A stretch of 64,000 nt of DNA from Burkholderiaceae bacterium (GTDB taxonomy: Bacteria; Pseudomonadota; Gammaproteobacteria; Burkholderiales; Burkholderiaceae_C). Below are positions 10,916 through 20,083 of this stretch, in pieces. The stretch is from contig JANJVG010000207.1 of NCBI GenBank assembly GCA_024710165.1, positions 1 to 64,000 on the forward strand. The letters are read 5' to 3'. The translations under genes and the position numbers were made by a program. The notes under the pieces were generated by a model. The model was not told the DNA's origin. It saw nothing but the letters and a program-made list of their open reading frames with translations, and ran no database searches. Each line of letters opens with the position of its first letter. The stretch's first letter is position 1.

Positions 10916-10997
10916 GCCTTCCCGGCCCCGGCCCCATGAAGACCCGGGGTGCACTGCACGGCGAGCCCACGACTAGGACAGCCTTGCACTGAAAGCC

Positions 10998-11023
10998 CGC
11001 CGCCCTTCAGGGCGGTTTTTTTT
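10998..11023 (+). terminator. Rho-independent terminator downstream of aminotransferase
   Basis: CCGCCC-TTCA-GGGCGG followed by TTTTTTTT. Confidence 0.85.
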
Positions 11024-11130
11024 GGGCGCACAGGCGCAGCGGCGCCCGTCATGCTCTGGTTACAAATCCTTGCATAATCCCGACACGTTTTTGTCCACTC
11101 CCACCCTAACTCTTCCCGCAACAGCGCACC

Positions 11131-12906
11131 ATGAACCATCTCAAAATCTCGACCCGCCTGATGCTGCTGATCGGACTGATGTCCGTTTTGCTGCTGATCG
11201 TCGGAGGTATTGGCCTGTATGGCACTGACCAGACCAAGGATGGCTTGCGCACCGTGTACGAAGATCGCGCCGTTCCGCTGGGTCAACTGGCGCAGATTCA
11301 GGCCAATCTGCTGGAAAATCGCCTCTCGCTGACCAATGCCATTGCCAGCTTCACACCCGAAGAAGTGAAACGCGTCAGCACCGATATCGAAAAAACCCTT
11401 GCCGACACCGGAAAGCTCTGGAGCGAGTTCATGGCCACCAACCTGACCGTCAAGGAGAAGCAGCTGGCCAGCACCTTCGAGGCCGACCGCGCCCGGTTCA
11501 TGAAAGAGGCGCTCCAACCCACCCTGGCGGCCTTGCAGGCAGGTGATTACGACAAGGCAAAAGCCCTGAACGACACCGTTGTGCGCCCGGGGTACAACCC
11601 CCTTCGGGAGGGCATCAGTGCCCTGGTCACACTGCAGCTGGACGAAGCCAAGGCCGAGTTCCAGGCCGCCAACAGCCGTTACAACTCGATGCGTGCACTG
11701 TCCATCGGGTCCATCGTTTTCGGCATTGCGTTTGGTGTCCTGTTTGGCCTGACCGTGATGCGCAATATCAGCCGCTCGCTGAAAGATGCCGTGGAAGCTG
11801 CCGACGCCGTGGCCCAGGGCGACCTCAGCCGCAGCATTCCGGTCCATGGCAAGGATGAACTCTCCCTGTTGCTGCGCTCGCTCGCGGCCATGCAGCAATC
11901 GCTGGCCCAGGTGGTGCAGCGCGTTCGGCATGGTTCTGAATCCGTGTCCCTGGCCAGCGCCGAAATTGCTCAGGGCAACCAGGATCTCTCGGGTCGCACC
12001 GAAAGCCAGGCCAGCGCACTCGAAGAAACCGCTGCCAGCATGGAGCAGCTGGGCTCAACCGTGCGTCAGAACGCCGACAACGCCCGCGCAGCCAACCAGC
12101 TGGCCCAAAGTGCCAGCACCGTGGCCGTTCAGGGCGGGCAGGTGGTGGCCCAGGTGGTGGACACCATGAAGGGCATCAACGACAGCAGCAAGAAGATTGC
12201 AGACATCATCAGCGTCATTGATGGCATTGCCTTCCAGACCAACATCCTGGCCCTGAATGCGGCCGTGGAAGCCGCCCGCGCGGGCGAACAGGGCCGCGGC
12301 TTTGCCGTGGTGGCCAGCGAAGTGCGCAGTCTGGCCGGGCGCAGCGCCGAAGCCGCCAAGGAAATCAAGGGCCTCATCACCGACAGCGTCAACCGCGTGG
12401 AGGCCGGTAGCGCTCTGGTGGATCAGGCCGGCATCACCATGCAGGAGGTGGTGGGCTCCATTCGCCGTGTAACCGACATTGTTGGTGAAATCAGTGCCGC
12501 CAGCTCCGAGCAGAGTGCGGGCGTATCGCAAGTGGGCGAAGCCGTCACGCAAATGGACCAGGCCACGCAACAGAACGCAGCGCTGGTCGAGGAAATGGCG
12601 GCGGCTGCCAACAGCCTCAGCAGCCAAGCGGCAGAGCTGGTGAGCACGGTGGCCGTGTTCAAGCTCGGATCACAGGAGGCAAACGTGGCCCGAGTGCACC
12701 GCACGCCCACGCCGGCCCCAGCCGCACGCCCGGCCACACCCGTGCCTGCCCCCGCGGCCCGCCCTGCACTGCACAACGCCGGCGCACGGCCTGCACCCCG
12801 CCCCTCTGCACCGGTCAAGACCGCCAAGGTGGCTGCACTCCCCTCCAGCCCGAACAAACCCGCCCCAGCCAATACCGGCAAGGACGACGACTGGGAGTCC
12901 TTCTGA
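11131..12906 (+). CDS. Methyl-accepting chemotaxis protein
   Basis: Two TM segments, HAMP, signalling core [52 protein letters not shown]-terminal DDWESF. Confidence 0.95.
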   Translation: MNHLKISTRLMLLIGLMSVLLLIVGGIGLYGTDQTKDGLRTVYEDRAVPLGQLAQIQANLLENRLSLTNAIASFTPEEVKRVSTDIEKTLADTGKLWSEFMATNLTVKEKQLASTFEADRARFMKEALQPTLAALQAGDYDKAKALNDTVVRPGYNPLREGISALVTLQLDEAKAEFQAANSRYNSMRALSIGSIVFGIAFGVLFGLTVMRNISRSLKDAVEAADAVAQGDLSRSIPVHGKDELSLLLRSLAAMQQSLAQVVQRVRHGSESVSLASAEIAQGNQDLSGRTESQASALEETAASMEQLGSTVRQNADNARAANQLAQSASTVAVQGGQVVAQVVDTMKGINDSSKKIADIISVIDGIAFQTNILALNAAVEAARAGEQGRGFAVVASEVRSLAGRSAEAAKEIKGLITDSVNRVEAGSALVDQAGITMQEVVGSIRRVTDIVGEISAASSEQSAGVSQVGEAVTQMDQATQQNAALVEEMAAAANSLSSQAAELVSTVAVFKLGSQEANVARVHRTPTPAPAARPATPVPAPAARPALHNAGARPAPRPSAPVKTAKVAALPSSPNKPAPANTGKDDDWESF

Positions 12907-12908
12907 TC

Positions 12909-13787
12909 ATGACCATGCCACTGGCCGACACCCGCATCCTGAGCCTCGCCCTCAACCTGCCAGGCCCCGCCGCGCTGCTGCGCTGCGCCCAACTGGGTGC
13001 GCAGTGCACCAAACTGGAGCCGCCGCCTGCGCCAGGCCACCCGAGTGCTGACCCTATGGGCCTCTATAGCCCGGCTGCCTATGGCGAACTGCACCAGGGC
13101 GTGCGCGTGCTGCACGCCCACCTCAAGACCGACGAAGGCCAGGCCGCGCTGCATGTCGAGCTGGCCCACACCGACGTGCTGATCACCTCGTTTCGCCCCT
13201 CGGCGCTGGCCAAACTCGGTCTGGCCTGGGACGCCCTGCACGCACGCTATCCGCGTCTTTCCCTCGTGCGTATTGTGGGCGCCCTGGGCGAACGCGCCGA
13301 AGAGCCCGGCCATGACCTCACCTACCAGGCCGACGCAGGTCTGGTGGCAGGCGTGCAAATGCCCCCGACCCTGTTTGCCGACATGGCTGGCGCGCTGATG
13401 GCCAGCGAGGCCGTGCTGCAAGCCCTGTTGACCCGGGCCCGGACAGGCACCGGTGTGTGCCTCGACATCGGCCTGGCCGAGGCAGCGCAGTGGCTGGCCC
13501 TGCCGCACATCTGGGGCCTGACCACGCCCGACGGCGACGTGGGCGGTGCGCATGCCGGCTATCGCATCTACCCCTGCGCCGACGGGCGCGTCGCCGTGGC
13601 CGCTCTCGAGCCACATTTCGCAACGCGCCTGTGTGAAGCCGCAGGCCTGGAGGCTCGCGGCGACGCAGAGTATCTGCGCGCACCAGCCACCCACGAGGCC
13701 ATTGCCAGCTTCCTTCAGGCCCAGACCCGTGCACAACTCCAAGCGCTGGCCGAGGCGCGCGATATTCCGCTGCACGCACTGCATTGA
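12909..13787 (+). CDS. CaiB/BaiF (family III) CoA-transferase, short form
   Basis: LALNLPGPAALLRCAQLGAQCTKLEPP, DLTYQADAGLV; 292 aa; 2 bp after the MCP gene. Confidence 0.8.
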   Translation: MTMPLADTRILSLALNLPGPAALLRCAQLGAQCTKLEPPPAPGHPSADPMGLYSPAAYGELHQGVRVLHAHLKTDEGQAALHVELAHTDVLITSFRPSALAKLGLAWDALHARYPRLSLVRIVGALGERAEEPGHDLTYQADAGLVAGVQMPPTLFADMAGALMASEAVLQALLTRARTGTGVCLDIGLAEAAQWLALPHIWGLTTPDGDVGGAHAGYRIYPCADGRVAVAALEPHFATRLCEAAGLEARGDAEYLRAPATHEAIASFLQAQTRAQLQALAEARDIPLHALH

Positions 13788-14014
13788 TCGACCGCTGCAA
13801 GCCAGCACCGATTTGCACCCCGCACAACCCCATTCAGCGCTGAAACACGGCCCCGGATGCTGGCTTTGTTCTGGCAGGCACCGGCTGGGCTGCTGCACTG
13901 GCGTCGGGCTGTCCTGCCCGCCTGCGTTGCTGCGCCTAACCCCGTTCACGCGGCTTACCTTGTCGCTGCACTGAACCACCACGCTGTGCAGTTCATGCTG
14001 CAGATGGTGCTTTT

Positions 14015-14083
14015 AGTGCTATTTTTTGTATAGCTACAAGTGCTTTATCCGCTTGGGCATGAACTCTAAAAGCCTCATATTTC
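14015..14083 (+). repeat. Dispersed ~60 bp semi-palindromic element, copy C, intergenic
   Basis: AGTGCTATTTTTTGTATAGCTACAAGTGCTTTATCCGCTTGGGCATGAACTCTAAAAGCC. Confidence 0.7.
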
Positions 14084-14183
14084 CACGGGATGCAATTTCT
14101 CTTGCGCGCTACCGTGGCGCGCGATGGCTCGTGTCATGGCATCCCTTTTGCTGAGGGTTTTCCCTGTATTTCTTTGGACTCAT

Positions 14184-14195
14184 ATTGTTAACAAT
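14184..14195. promoter_or_regulatory. Perfect 12-bp palindrome ATTGTTAACAAT, candidate GntR-family operator
   Basis: TTGT-TA-ACAA fits the TNGT-N-ACNA pattern of FadR/GntR operators; lies 24 bp upstream of the first ATG of the cluster that encodes a GntR regulator. Confidence 0.55.
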
Positions 14196-14218
14196 CTGAA
14201 TATCAACAGAGGAAAACC

Positions 14219-14431
14219 ATGCACAAAGTTCTTTCAGATGTCACGGGGACCGTATGGAAAGTCGAGGTCCAGCCGCAGCAGCAAGTTGCTGCAGGCGAGA
14301 CCTTGCTGATCGTTGAGTCCATGAAGATGGAGATCCCGATCAGTGCGCCCCGTGCGGGCGTCGTACGGGAAATCTTTTTCGCCGAAGGTGAAATCATCGA
14401 AGACGGCCAGGTAGTGGCCCTGCTGGGTTGA
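14219..14431 (+). CDS. Free-standing biotinyl/lipoyl attachment domain protein (biotin carboxyl carrier-like)
   Basis: 70 aa with VESMKMEIPI biotinylation motif. Confidence 0.9.
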   Translation: MHKVLSDVTGTVWKVEVQPQQQVAAGETLLIVESMKMEIPISAPRAGVVREIFFAEGEIIEDGQVVALLG

Positions 14432-14436
14432 TCGGC

Positions 14437-15183
14437 ATGCGACCATCCGATACCCCCATCGATACCTTCACTGCCCTTGAAGGTGCCGTGGCCTTCCGGC
14501 TATTCGCCGACAAGACCGACCCCACCCTCACGGTGCCGGAGCAGATTGCAGCCCGCATCGGGGAGCGCATCCTCGACGACCGGATGCCCAGCGGATCGCG
14601 CATCGGCGAGCAGGAGCTGGCCGATGAATTCAGCGTCAGCCGAGGTCCAATCCGGGAGGCGCTGCGCATCCTGGAGCGCGAAGGCCTGGTCACCATCCTG
14701 GCCCGCCGCGGGGCCATTGTCAGCGAACTAAGCGCCGCCGAACTGCGTGAACTGCAGGAAATCCGCGCCGGTCTCTTTGAAATCGTTGTACGCAAGCTGG
14801 TGGCACGATCACACCCCGACCTGATGGGACTGCTCAGGGCCGGTACACGGCGTCTCATGGAGCAGGCGGGCATGCCCAACGGCGGTGACGCCTATGCGGA
14901 AACGACCTACCGCCTGCTGATCCTGTGCGCCGGGCTCACGGGCAACCAGCGCCTGCAGCGAATGCTCACCGCCTTGTCTCTGCAAACACTGCGCTACAGC
15001 AAGCTGGGGCTGGCATCCGCCGAGCGGCGGCAACGTTCAGCGCAGCTATGGGTCCAGGCTACCGAGGCCCTGGAACAGGGCGATGTGGAGCGCATGGTGT
15101 CCCTCACACGCCAGCGCATCGAGGAATCCGGCGAAGAAGCCATCCGCCAGCTCCAGCCACGTACCCCGGGAACTGCCGCATGA
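14437..15183 (+). CDS. GntR family transcriptional regulator (FadR/VanR-like)
   Basis: Winged HTH: EQIAARIGERILDDRMPSGSRIGEQELADEFSVSRGPIREALRILEREGLVTILARRGAIV; an upstream TTG start at 14428 is possible. Confidence 0.9.
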   Translation: MRPSDTPIDTFTALEGAVAFRLFADKTDPTLTVPEQIAARIGERILDDRMPSGSRIGEQELADEFSVSRGPIREALRILEREGLVTILARRGAIVSELSAAELRELQEIRAGLFEIVVRKLVARSHPDLMGLLRAGTRRLMEQAGMPNGGDAYAETTYRLLILCAGLTGNQRLQRMLTALSLQTLRYSKLGLASAERRQRSAQLWVQATEALEQGDVERMVSLTRQRIEESGEEAIRQLQPRTPGTAA

Positions 15184-16430
15184 CATCCACCACCCCCCAG
15201 GCCGCTGGCCCCCTCGCCGGCATCAAAGTCATCGAGATCTGTTCGACCATTGCCGGTCCGGCCTGCACGCGTCTGCTGGCGGACTTTGGCGCCGATGTCA
15301 TCAAGATCGAGCCACCCGATGGTGACCCGGTGCGCCAGATGGGCCAGCATGTCGGCGATATCTCGCTCTACGCAGCCTCCATCCTGCGCAACAAACGCTC
15401 CATTGCTCTGGACCTTAAGACCGATCAGGGCCGCGCGATCGCTGCCGCCCTGATCGACCACGCCGATATCCTCGTGGAGAACAACCGTCCCGGCGTGATG
15501 GAGCGCCTGGGTCTGGATTACGAGGCTATCTCGGCGCGCAATCCCGGCATTGTCATGGTGCGCATCAGCGGATACGGCCAGACCGGCCCTTATTCCGAAC
15601 GTCCCGGTTACGGCGCCATCTGCGAGGCCGTGGGCGGGGTGCGCCACATGACGGGCGACCCTGACCGCCCGCCGGCGCGCGTGGCACTGGCCACCACCGA
15701 CTACCTCTCCTCGGTCTATGCCGCCTTCGGCGCCCTGGCCGCTATCCATGCACGAGCTTCCACGGGCCGAGGACAGGTGGTGGATGTGGCTCTCTACGAG
15801 ACTGCATTCACCCAGATGGAGCCTGTCGTCCCTGCGTTCGAGAAAATGGGCACCATTCCCAAGCGGGAGGGGCCCAACCTGCCGTCCATGGCGCCCAACA
15901 GCCTGTACCCCACCCGCGATGGCAGCTGGGTGCTGATTGCCGCCAACAGCAACCCGACCTGGAAGCGCCTCGTCGGCCTGATGGAACAGCCCGAACTCCT
16001 GACCGACCCGCGCTTTGCCACTATCCAGCAGCGCGGCCGCCCCGAGAACATGGTGGCCATCGACGCCATCGTGGCACAGTGGACTCGAAAGTTCGACGCC
16101 GAACCGCTGGAAGCCCTGCTGCGCCGGGGCGAAGTGCCTGCATCGCGCGTCTACACCATTGCGGACATCTACGCGGACCCGCACTTCAAGGCACGGGAGA
16201 TGCTGCAGACCGTACCCCATCCGGTGCTGGGGCACACCACACAGGCCGGTGTCGTCCCCCGTCTGTCCTCCACCCCCGGACGCATCCACCGCACCGGGCC
16301 GGACCTGGGCGCAGACGGTCAGGACGTGCTGGAGCACGTGCTCGGCCTGGATGCGTCGCAAATCGACACCCTGGTCAGCGCAGGAGCCGTGCGGCTCCCG
16401 GGCACCCCTCAACCAGCAACGCAAGGATGA
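15180..16430 (+). CDS. CaiB/BaiF (family III) CoA-transferase
   Basis: PLAGIKVIEICSTIAGPACTRLLADFGADVIKIEPPDGDPVR, SIALDLKTDQGRAI; ATG overlaps the GntR stop. Confidence 0.93.
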   Translation: MTSTTPQAAGPLAGIKVIEICSTIAGPACTRLLADFGADVIKIEPPDGDPVRQMGQHVGDISLYAASILRNKRSIALDLKTDQGRAIAAALIDHADILVENNRPGVMERLGLDYEAISARNPGIVMVRISGYGQTGPYSERPGYGAICEAVGGVRHMTGDPDRPPARVALATTDYLSSVYAAFGALAAIHARASTGRGQVVDVALYETAFTQMEPVVPAFEKMGTIPKREGPNLPSMAPNSLYPTRDGSWVLIAANSNPTWKRLVGLMEQPELLTDPRFATIQQRGRPENMVAIDAIVAQWTRKFDAEPLEALLRRGEVPASRVYTIADIYADPHFKAREMLQTVPHPVLGHTTQAGVVPRLSSTPGRIHRTGPDLGADGQDVLEHVLGLDASQIDTLVSAGAVRLPGTPQPATQG

Positions 16431-16434
16431 CGCC

Positions 16435-17439
16435 ATGAACCACCCTTCAATGGACCGCCGCCAGGCGCTCGGCCTGATCGCGGGCTCTGCCCTGTTTCCC
16501 GCACTGGCCCATGCGCAGGCCGAAGCCTGGAAGCCAAGCCAGTCACTGACCTACAACATCGGCGTCGCCGCAGGGGGATCGGTCGACCTGTATGCGCGCG
16601 GCATCAAGACCGGTCTGGAATCGCTCGGCCTGCTCAACGGCCAGGCCATGCTGACGGACAACAAGCCCGGCGCGGCCGGTCTGTTGTCGCTGCAGCAACT
16701 GCAACGCAACACCGGCAATGCCCACCACCTGGGCACCTTCCACACCGGCAGCATCGCAGGGCAGGCCACCGGCATTCTGAAGGCCGATATGCGCCTGTTC
16801 ACACCCGTGGCCATGCTGGTGGAAGAGACCACGCTGGTGGCGGTGCGCGAGGATTCTCCGCTGCGCAGCGCCAAGGACCTGATCGAGGCGCTGCGCAGCG
16901 ACCCTACTTCGCTGAAGATCGCCGTGGCACCGCTGCGGGGTCTGAACATCCACCTGGCCATCGTCAAACCGCTCAAGGCGGCCGGCGTGGACGTGGCGCG
17001 GCTGACCATCGCCCCTTTCCGCTCCTCGGGCGAGTCAATGACCGCGCTGCTCGGCGGCCATGTCGATGTGGTCTCGGCCACAGGCCCCACCGTCGTGCCC
17101 ATGGTGCAGGGCGGCAAGGTGCGCATGATCGCCAGCGCGGCCCCCGTGCGCGGCACTGGTCCGCTGGCGGGCGTGGCCACCTGGCGCGAGCAGGGCGTGC
17201 CGGCCGACTACGTGAGCTACAACGGTGTGCTGCTGCCGCCCGGCGTAAACGCCGACCAGATCCGTTACTGGGAAAACGCGCTGCGCAAGGTGTCCGAAAC
17301 GCCCGACTGGATCGCACTGGTCGAAAAGTCGGGCAACAAGCCCATGTTCAAGGGCTACGTGGACTCGCACCGCTACCTGCAATCTGAATTCACAGCCACC
17401 CAGGCCCTCGTGGCCCAACTGGGACAGGATGCCAAATGA
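16435..17439 (+). CDS. Bug/TctC family periplasmic solute-binding protein
   Basis: Signal peptide MDRRQALGLIAGSALFPALAHAQ, then YNIGVAAGGSVDLYARGI...DNKPGAAGLLS. Confidence 0.88.
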   Translation: MNHPSMDRRQALGLIAGSALFPALAHAQAEAWKPSQSLTYNIGVAAGGSVDLYARGIKTGLESLGLLNGQAMLTDNKPGAAGLLSLQQLQRNTGNAHHLGTFHTGSIAGQATGILKADMRLFTPVAMLVEETTLVAVREDSPLRSAKDLIEALRSDPTSLKIAVAPLRGLNIHLAIVKPLKAAGVDVARLTIAPFRSSGESMTALLGGHVDVVSATGPTVVPMVQGGKVRMIASAAPVRGTGPLAGVATWREQGVPADYVSYNGVLLPPGVNADQIRYWENALRKVSETPDWIALVEKSGNKPMFKGYVDSHRYLQSEFTATQALVAQLGQDAK

Positions 17440-19034
17440 ACGCAAACCACCCTACCCCGCGCAACCTTCCCGGCACCTTCGAACCTGCAGGCGAATGGCA
17501 GGCCGAACTCACCGAACTGCAGCAGCGCCGGGCCCATGCCCTGGCCATGGGAGGCCCCGAGGCGCTGGCCAAGTTCAAGGCCGGCGGTCGCATGAACGCA
17601 CGCGAGCGCATCGACCAGCTGCTCGATGCAGACACGTTCCGTGAGGTAGGTCGCATCGCCGGCAAGGGCCACTACAGCCAGGACGGCCACTTCACGCGGC
17701 TGGACCCGACCAACGCCATCACCGGCACCGGCCGCATCGAGGGCCGCAAGGTGGCCCTGCATGTGGACGACTTCAGCATCCGGGCAGGCTCGTCCGAGGC
17801 CACCATCGCCGACAAGTGGATCTACATCGAGCGCATGGCGCACCAGCTGCGTATGCCGCTGATCCGGCTGGTCGATTCGGCCGGCGGCAGCGTCAAGCTG
17901 CTCATGCAGATCGGCGGCACCAAGATCCCGGAATATCCCAGCTGGCCCGCCAACGAACTGCTCAAGACCGTACCCGTGGTGGGCGTGGCGCTGGGGGCCT
18001 GCGCAGGCCAGGGCGCGATCAAAGTGCTTTCGTCCCATTTCTCCGTGATGGTGCGCGAACAGGCCCAGGTCATGGCGGCCGGCCCCCATGTGGTGCGTCA
18101 GGCCTACGGCACCGATGTGGACAAGAACGACCTGGGCGGCCACTCCGTGCACCGCAAGAGCGCACTGGTGCACAACGAGGCCGAGGACGAGGCAGACGCC
18201 CTGACGCAGGTACGCCGCTTCCTGTCGTACCTGCCGCGCAGCATCTACCACCTGCCCCCGGTCACCCCGGCCACCGACGAACCGCACCGCGCCGACGATT
18301 GGCTCAAGGACGCCATTCCCCACGACCGCCGCAAAATCTACGACCCACGCCGCATCATCGCTGCGGTCCTGGACCAGGACTCGGTGTTCGAGATTGGCCG
18401 CTGGCAAGGCGGCTCGGTGATCACGGCACTCGCGCGTCTGCGGGGCATCCCGGTGGGCGTGATTGCCAACGACCCCAAGGTCCAGGGCGGCGCCATGACC
18501 ACCCAGGCCGCCTACAAGATGGAGCGACACATCCAGCTGTGCAGCCAGTTCGGCCTGCCGGTGGTCAACTTCGTCGACCAGCCAGGCAACCAGACCGGTA
18601 TCGAGGCGGAACTCGGCGGCACCCTGCTGGGTGCCACGCGGGTCTCGCATGCCTTACACGAATGCCAATCGCCCTGGATGTCCATCCTGATCCGGCGCTG
18701 CTTCGGCATGGCGGGCGCGCTGCACGCCCCCAAATACGGCGAAGCACTCAACCTGCGCTACGCCTGGCCATCGGCTCGCTGGGGATCCATCCCGATCGAG
18801 GGCGGCGTCATGGCGGCACACAAGGCCGAGATCGAAGCCGCACCCGACCCCGCAGCCAAGCGCGCCGAGCTGGAGGCGTTCTATCTGAACATGACCTCGC
18901 CGTTCCGCACAGCGGAGAAGTTCGGGATCCTCGACATCATCGATCCGCGCGAGACCCGCTCCATTCTGTGCGACTGGATCGAGGACGCCTGGGAACGCGT
19001 GCGCACCGACCGTCTGGAACCCACAGGCGCTTGA
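17436..19034 (+). CDS. Acyl-CoA carboxylase/decarboxylase carboxyltransferase subunit
   Basis: MNARERIDQLLDADTFREVG, PQAAYKME, FVDQPGNQTGIEAELGG, GGVMAAHKAEIE; 532 aa. Confidence 0.92.
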   Translation: MNANHPTPRNLPGTFEPAGEWQAELTELQQRRAHALAMGGPEALAKFKAGGRMNARERIDQLLDADTFREVGRIAGKGHYSQDGHFTRLDPTNAITGTGRIEGRKVALHVDDFSIRAGSSEATIADKWIYIERMAHQLRMPLIRLVDSAGGSVKLLMQIGGTKIPEYPSWPANELLKTVPVVGVALGACAGQGAIKVLSSHFSVMVREQAQVMAAGPHVVRQAYGTDVDKNDLGGHSVHRKSALVHNEAEDEADALTQVRRFLSYLPRSIYHLPPVTPATDEPHRADDWLKDAIPHDRRKIYDPRRIIAAVLDQDSVFEIGRWQGGSVITALARLRGIPVGVIANDPKVQGGAMTTQAAYKMERHIQLCSQFGLPVVNFVDQPGNQTGIEAELGGTLLGATRVSHALHECQSPWMSILIRRCFGMAGALHAPKYGEALNLRYAWPSARWGSIPIEGGVMAAHKAEIEAAPDPAAKRAELEAFYLNMTSPFRTAEKFGILDIIDPRETRSILCDWIEDAWERVRTDRLEPTGA

Positions 19035-19040
19035 TCTTCC

Positions 19041-20054
19041 ATGCTGAACGCTGCCACCCGCTGGACACGGAGCCAGGCACGGGGCGTCATGCTGTGCGCC
19101 ATGCTGGCAGTCACAGCCATGTTCGTTTCCCAAAACCATGGGGGGCCTCAGCTGCTGTACGCGCTGTTGCTGGGGCTGGCCTTCCATTTTCTGTCGCAGG
19201 ACGATAGGCTGCGCCCGGGCATCGACTTTTGTTCGCGCACCCTGCTGCGTGCAGGCGTGGCGCTGCTGGGGCTGCGCATCACCCTGGCACAGGTGGCAGA
19301 TCTGGGCTGGCATGCCGGGGGTACGGCTGTTCTCTGTGTGGTGCTGACCATCACGCTGGGCGTGCTGCTGGCACGCTGGCTGCGGCGACCCGTGACCGAG
19401 GGACTGGTGTCCGGCGCATCGGTCGGGATTTGCGGCGCATCGGCGGCACTGGCGGTGTCCTCTGTGCTGCCGCAAACACCCGGGAACGAGCGATTCACGC
19501 TGCTCACGGTCGTTGGCGTGACGCTGATGTCCACCGCTGCCATGGTGCTGTACCCGCTGATGCTCAAGGCAGGCGGAGTCCCGCTGCAGCAGGCAGGTGT
19601 TTTTCTCGGCGCCACGGTGCACGACGTGGCCCAGGTGGTGGCGGCCGGCATGCTGCTGTCCACCCCGGGGGAAACGGCTGCAGTGGACAGCGCTACGGTG
19701 GTCAAGCTGCTGCGCGTGGCCATGCTCATGCCCGTGGTTCTGATCATCGCTGCCCTGTACGGGCGTTCTGGCACCCGCCGCAACGGCGCGGCCGCAGGAT
19801 CGAGCCTGGTCCCGGGCTTTCTGATTGCCTTCATTGCTTTCATGCTGCTGTCCAGTTCGGGCTGGATCAGCCCGGCGCTGGTACAGACCGCCGGCGATGC
19901 CTCGCGCATCCTGCTGGTCATGGCCATTGCCGCCGCCGGCGTCAAAACATCTTTTGCGGATCTGCTTCAACTCGGCTGGGCACCGGTGATGATGCTGGCC
20001 GCCGAGACGGCATTCATCGCACTCGTCGCAGCCACCAGCCTGGCGCTGGCCTGA
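19041..20054 (+). CDS. YeiH/UPF0324-type inner membrane protein (putative sulfate/anion exporter family)
   Basis: Multi-TM; LRPGIDFCSRTLLRAGVALLGLRITLAQV, GASVGICGASAALAVSSVLP, GVFLGATVHDVAQVVAAG. Confidence 0.85.
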   Translation: MLNAATRWTRSQARGVMLCAMLAVTAMFVSQNHGGPQLLYALLLGLAFHFLSQDDRLRPGIDFCSRTLLRAGVALLGLRITLAQVADLGWHAGGTAVLCVVLTITLGVLLARWLRRPVTEGLVSGASVGICGASAALAVSSVLPQTPGNERFTLLTVVGVTLMSTAAMVLYPLMLKAGGVPLQQAGVFLGATVHDVAQVVAAGMLLSTPGETAAVDSATVVKLLRVAMLMPVVLIIAALYGRSGTRRNGAAAGSSLVPGFLIAFIAFMLLSSSGWISPALVQTAGDASRILLVMAIAAAGVKTSFADLLQLGWAPVMMLAAETAFIALVAATSLALA

Positions 20055-20083
20055 ACCTTGCCCGAACCCGGGGTAGACCGGTT

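Noticed and set aside
9611-10954. N-terminal extension of the 1147-aa minus-strand ORF upstream of uvrB
   Set aside because: It lies antisense to a well-supported aminotransferase and has low-complexity His/Ala/Gly composition; UvrB starts near 9610.
13857-14033. 58-aa ORF MLALFWQAPAGLL...LVLLFFV ending inside repeat copy C
   Set aside because: No recognisable family and no clear ribosome-binding site; its end is repeat-derived. Could be a decayed remnant, but unsupported.
14105-14124. GCGCGC...GCGCGC inverted repeat upstream of the biotinyl gene
   Set aside because: GC-only arms are common by chance in this composition, with no T-run or conservation evidence.
17373-18650. 425-aa minus-strand ORF opposite the carboxyltransferase
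   Set aside because: Antisense artefact; the plus strand carries the real carboxyltransferase motifs.
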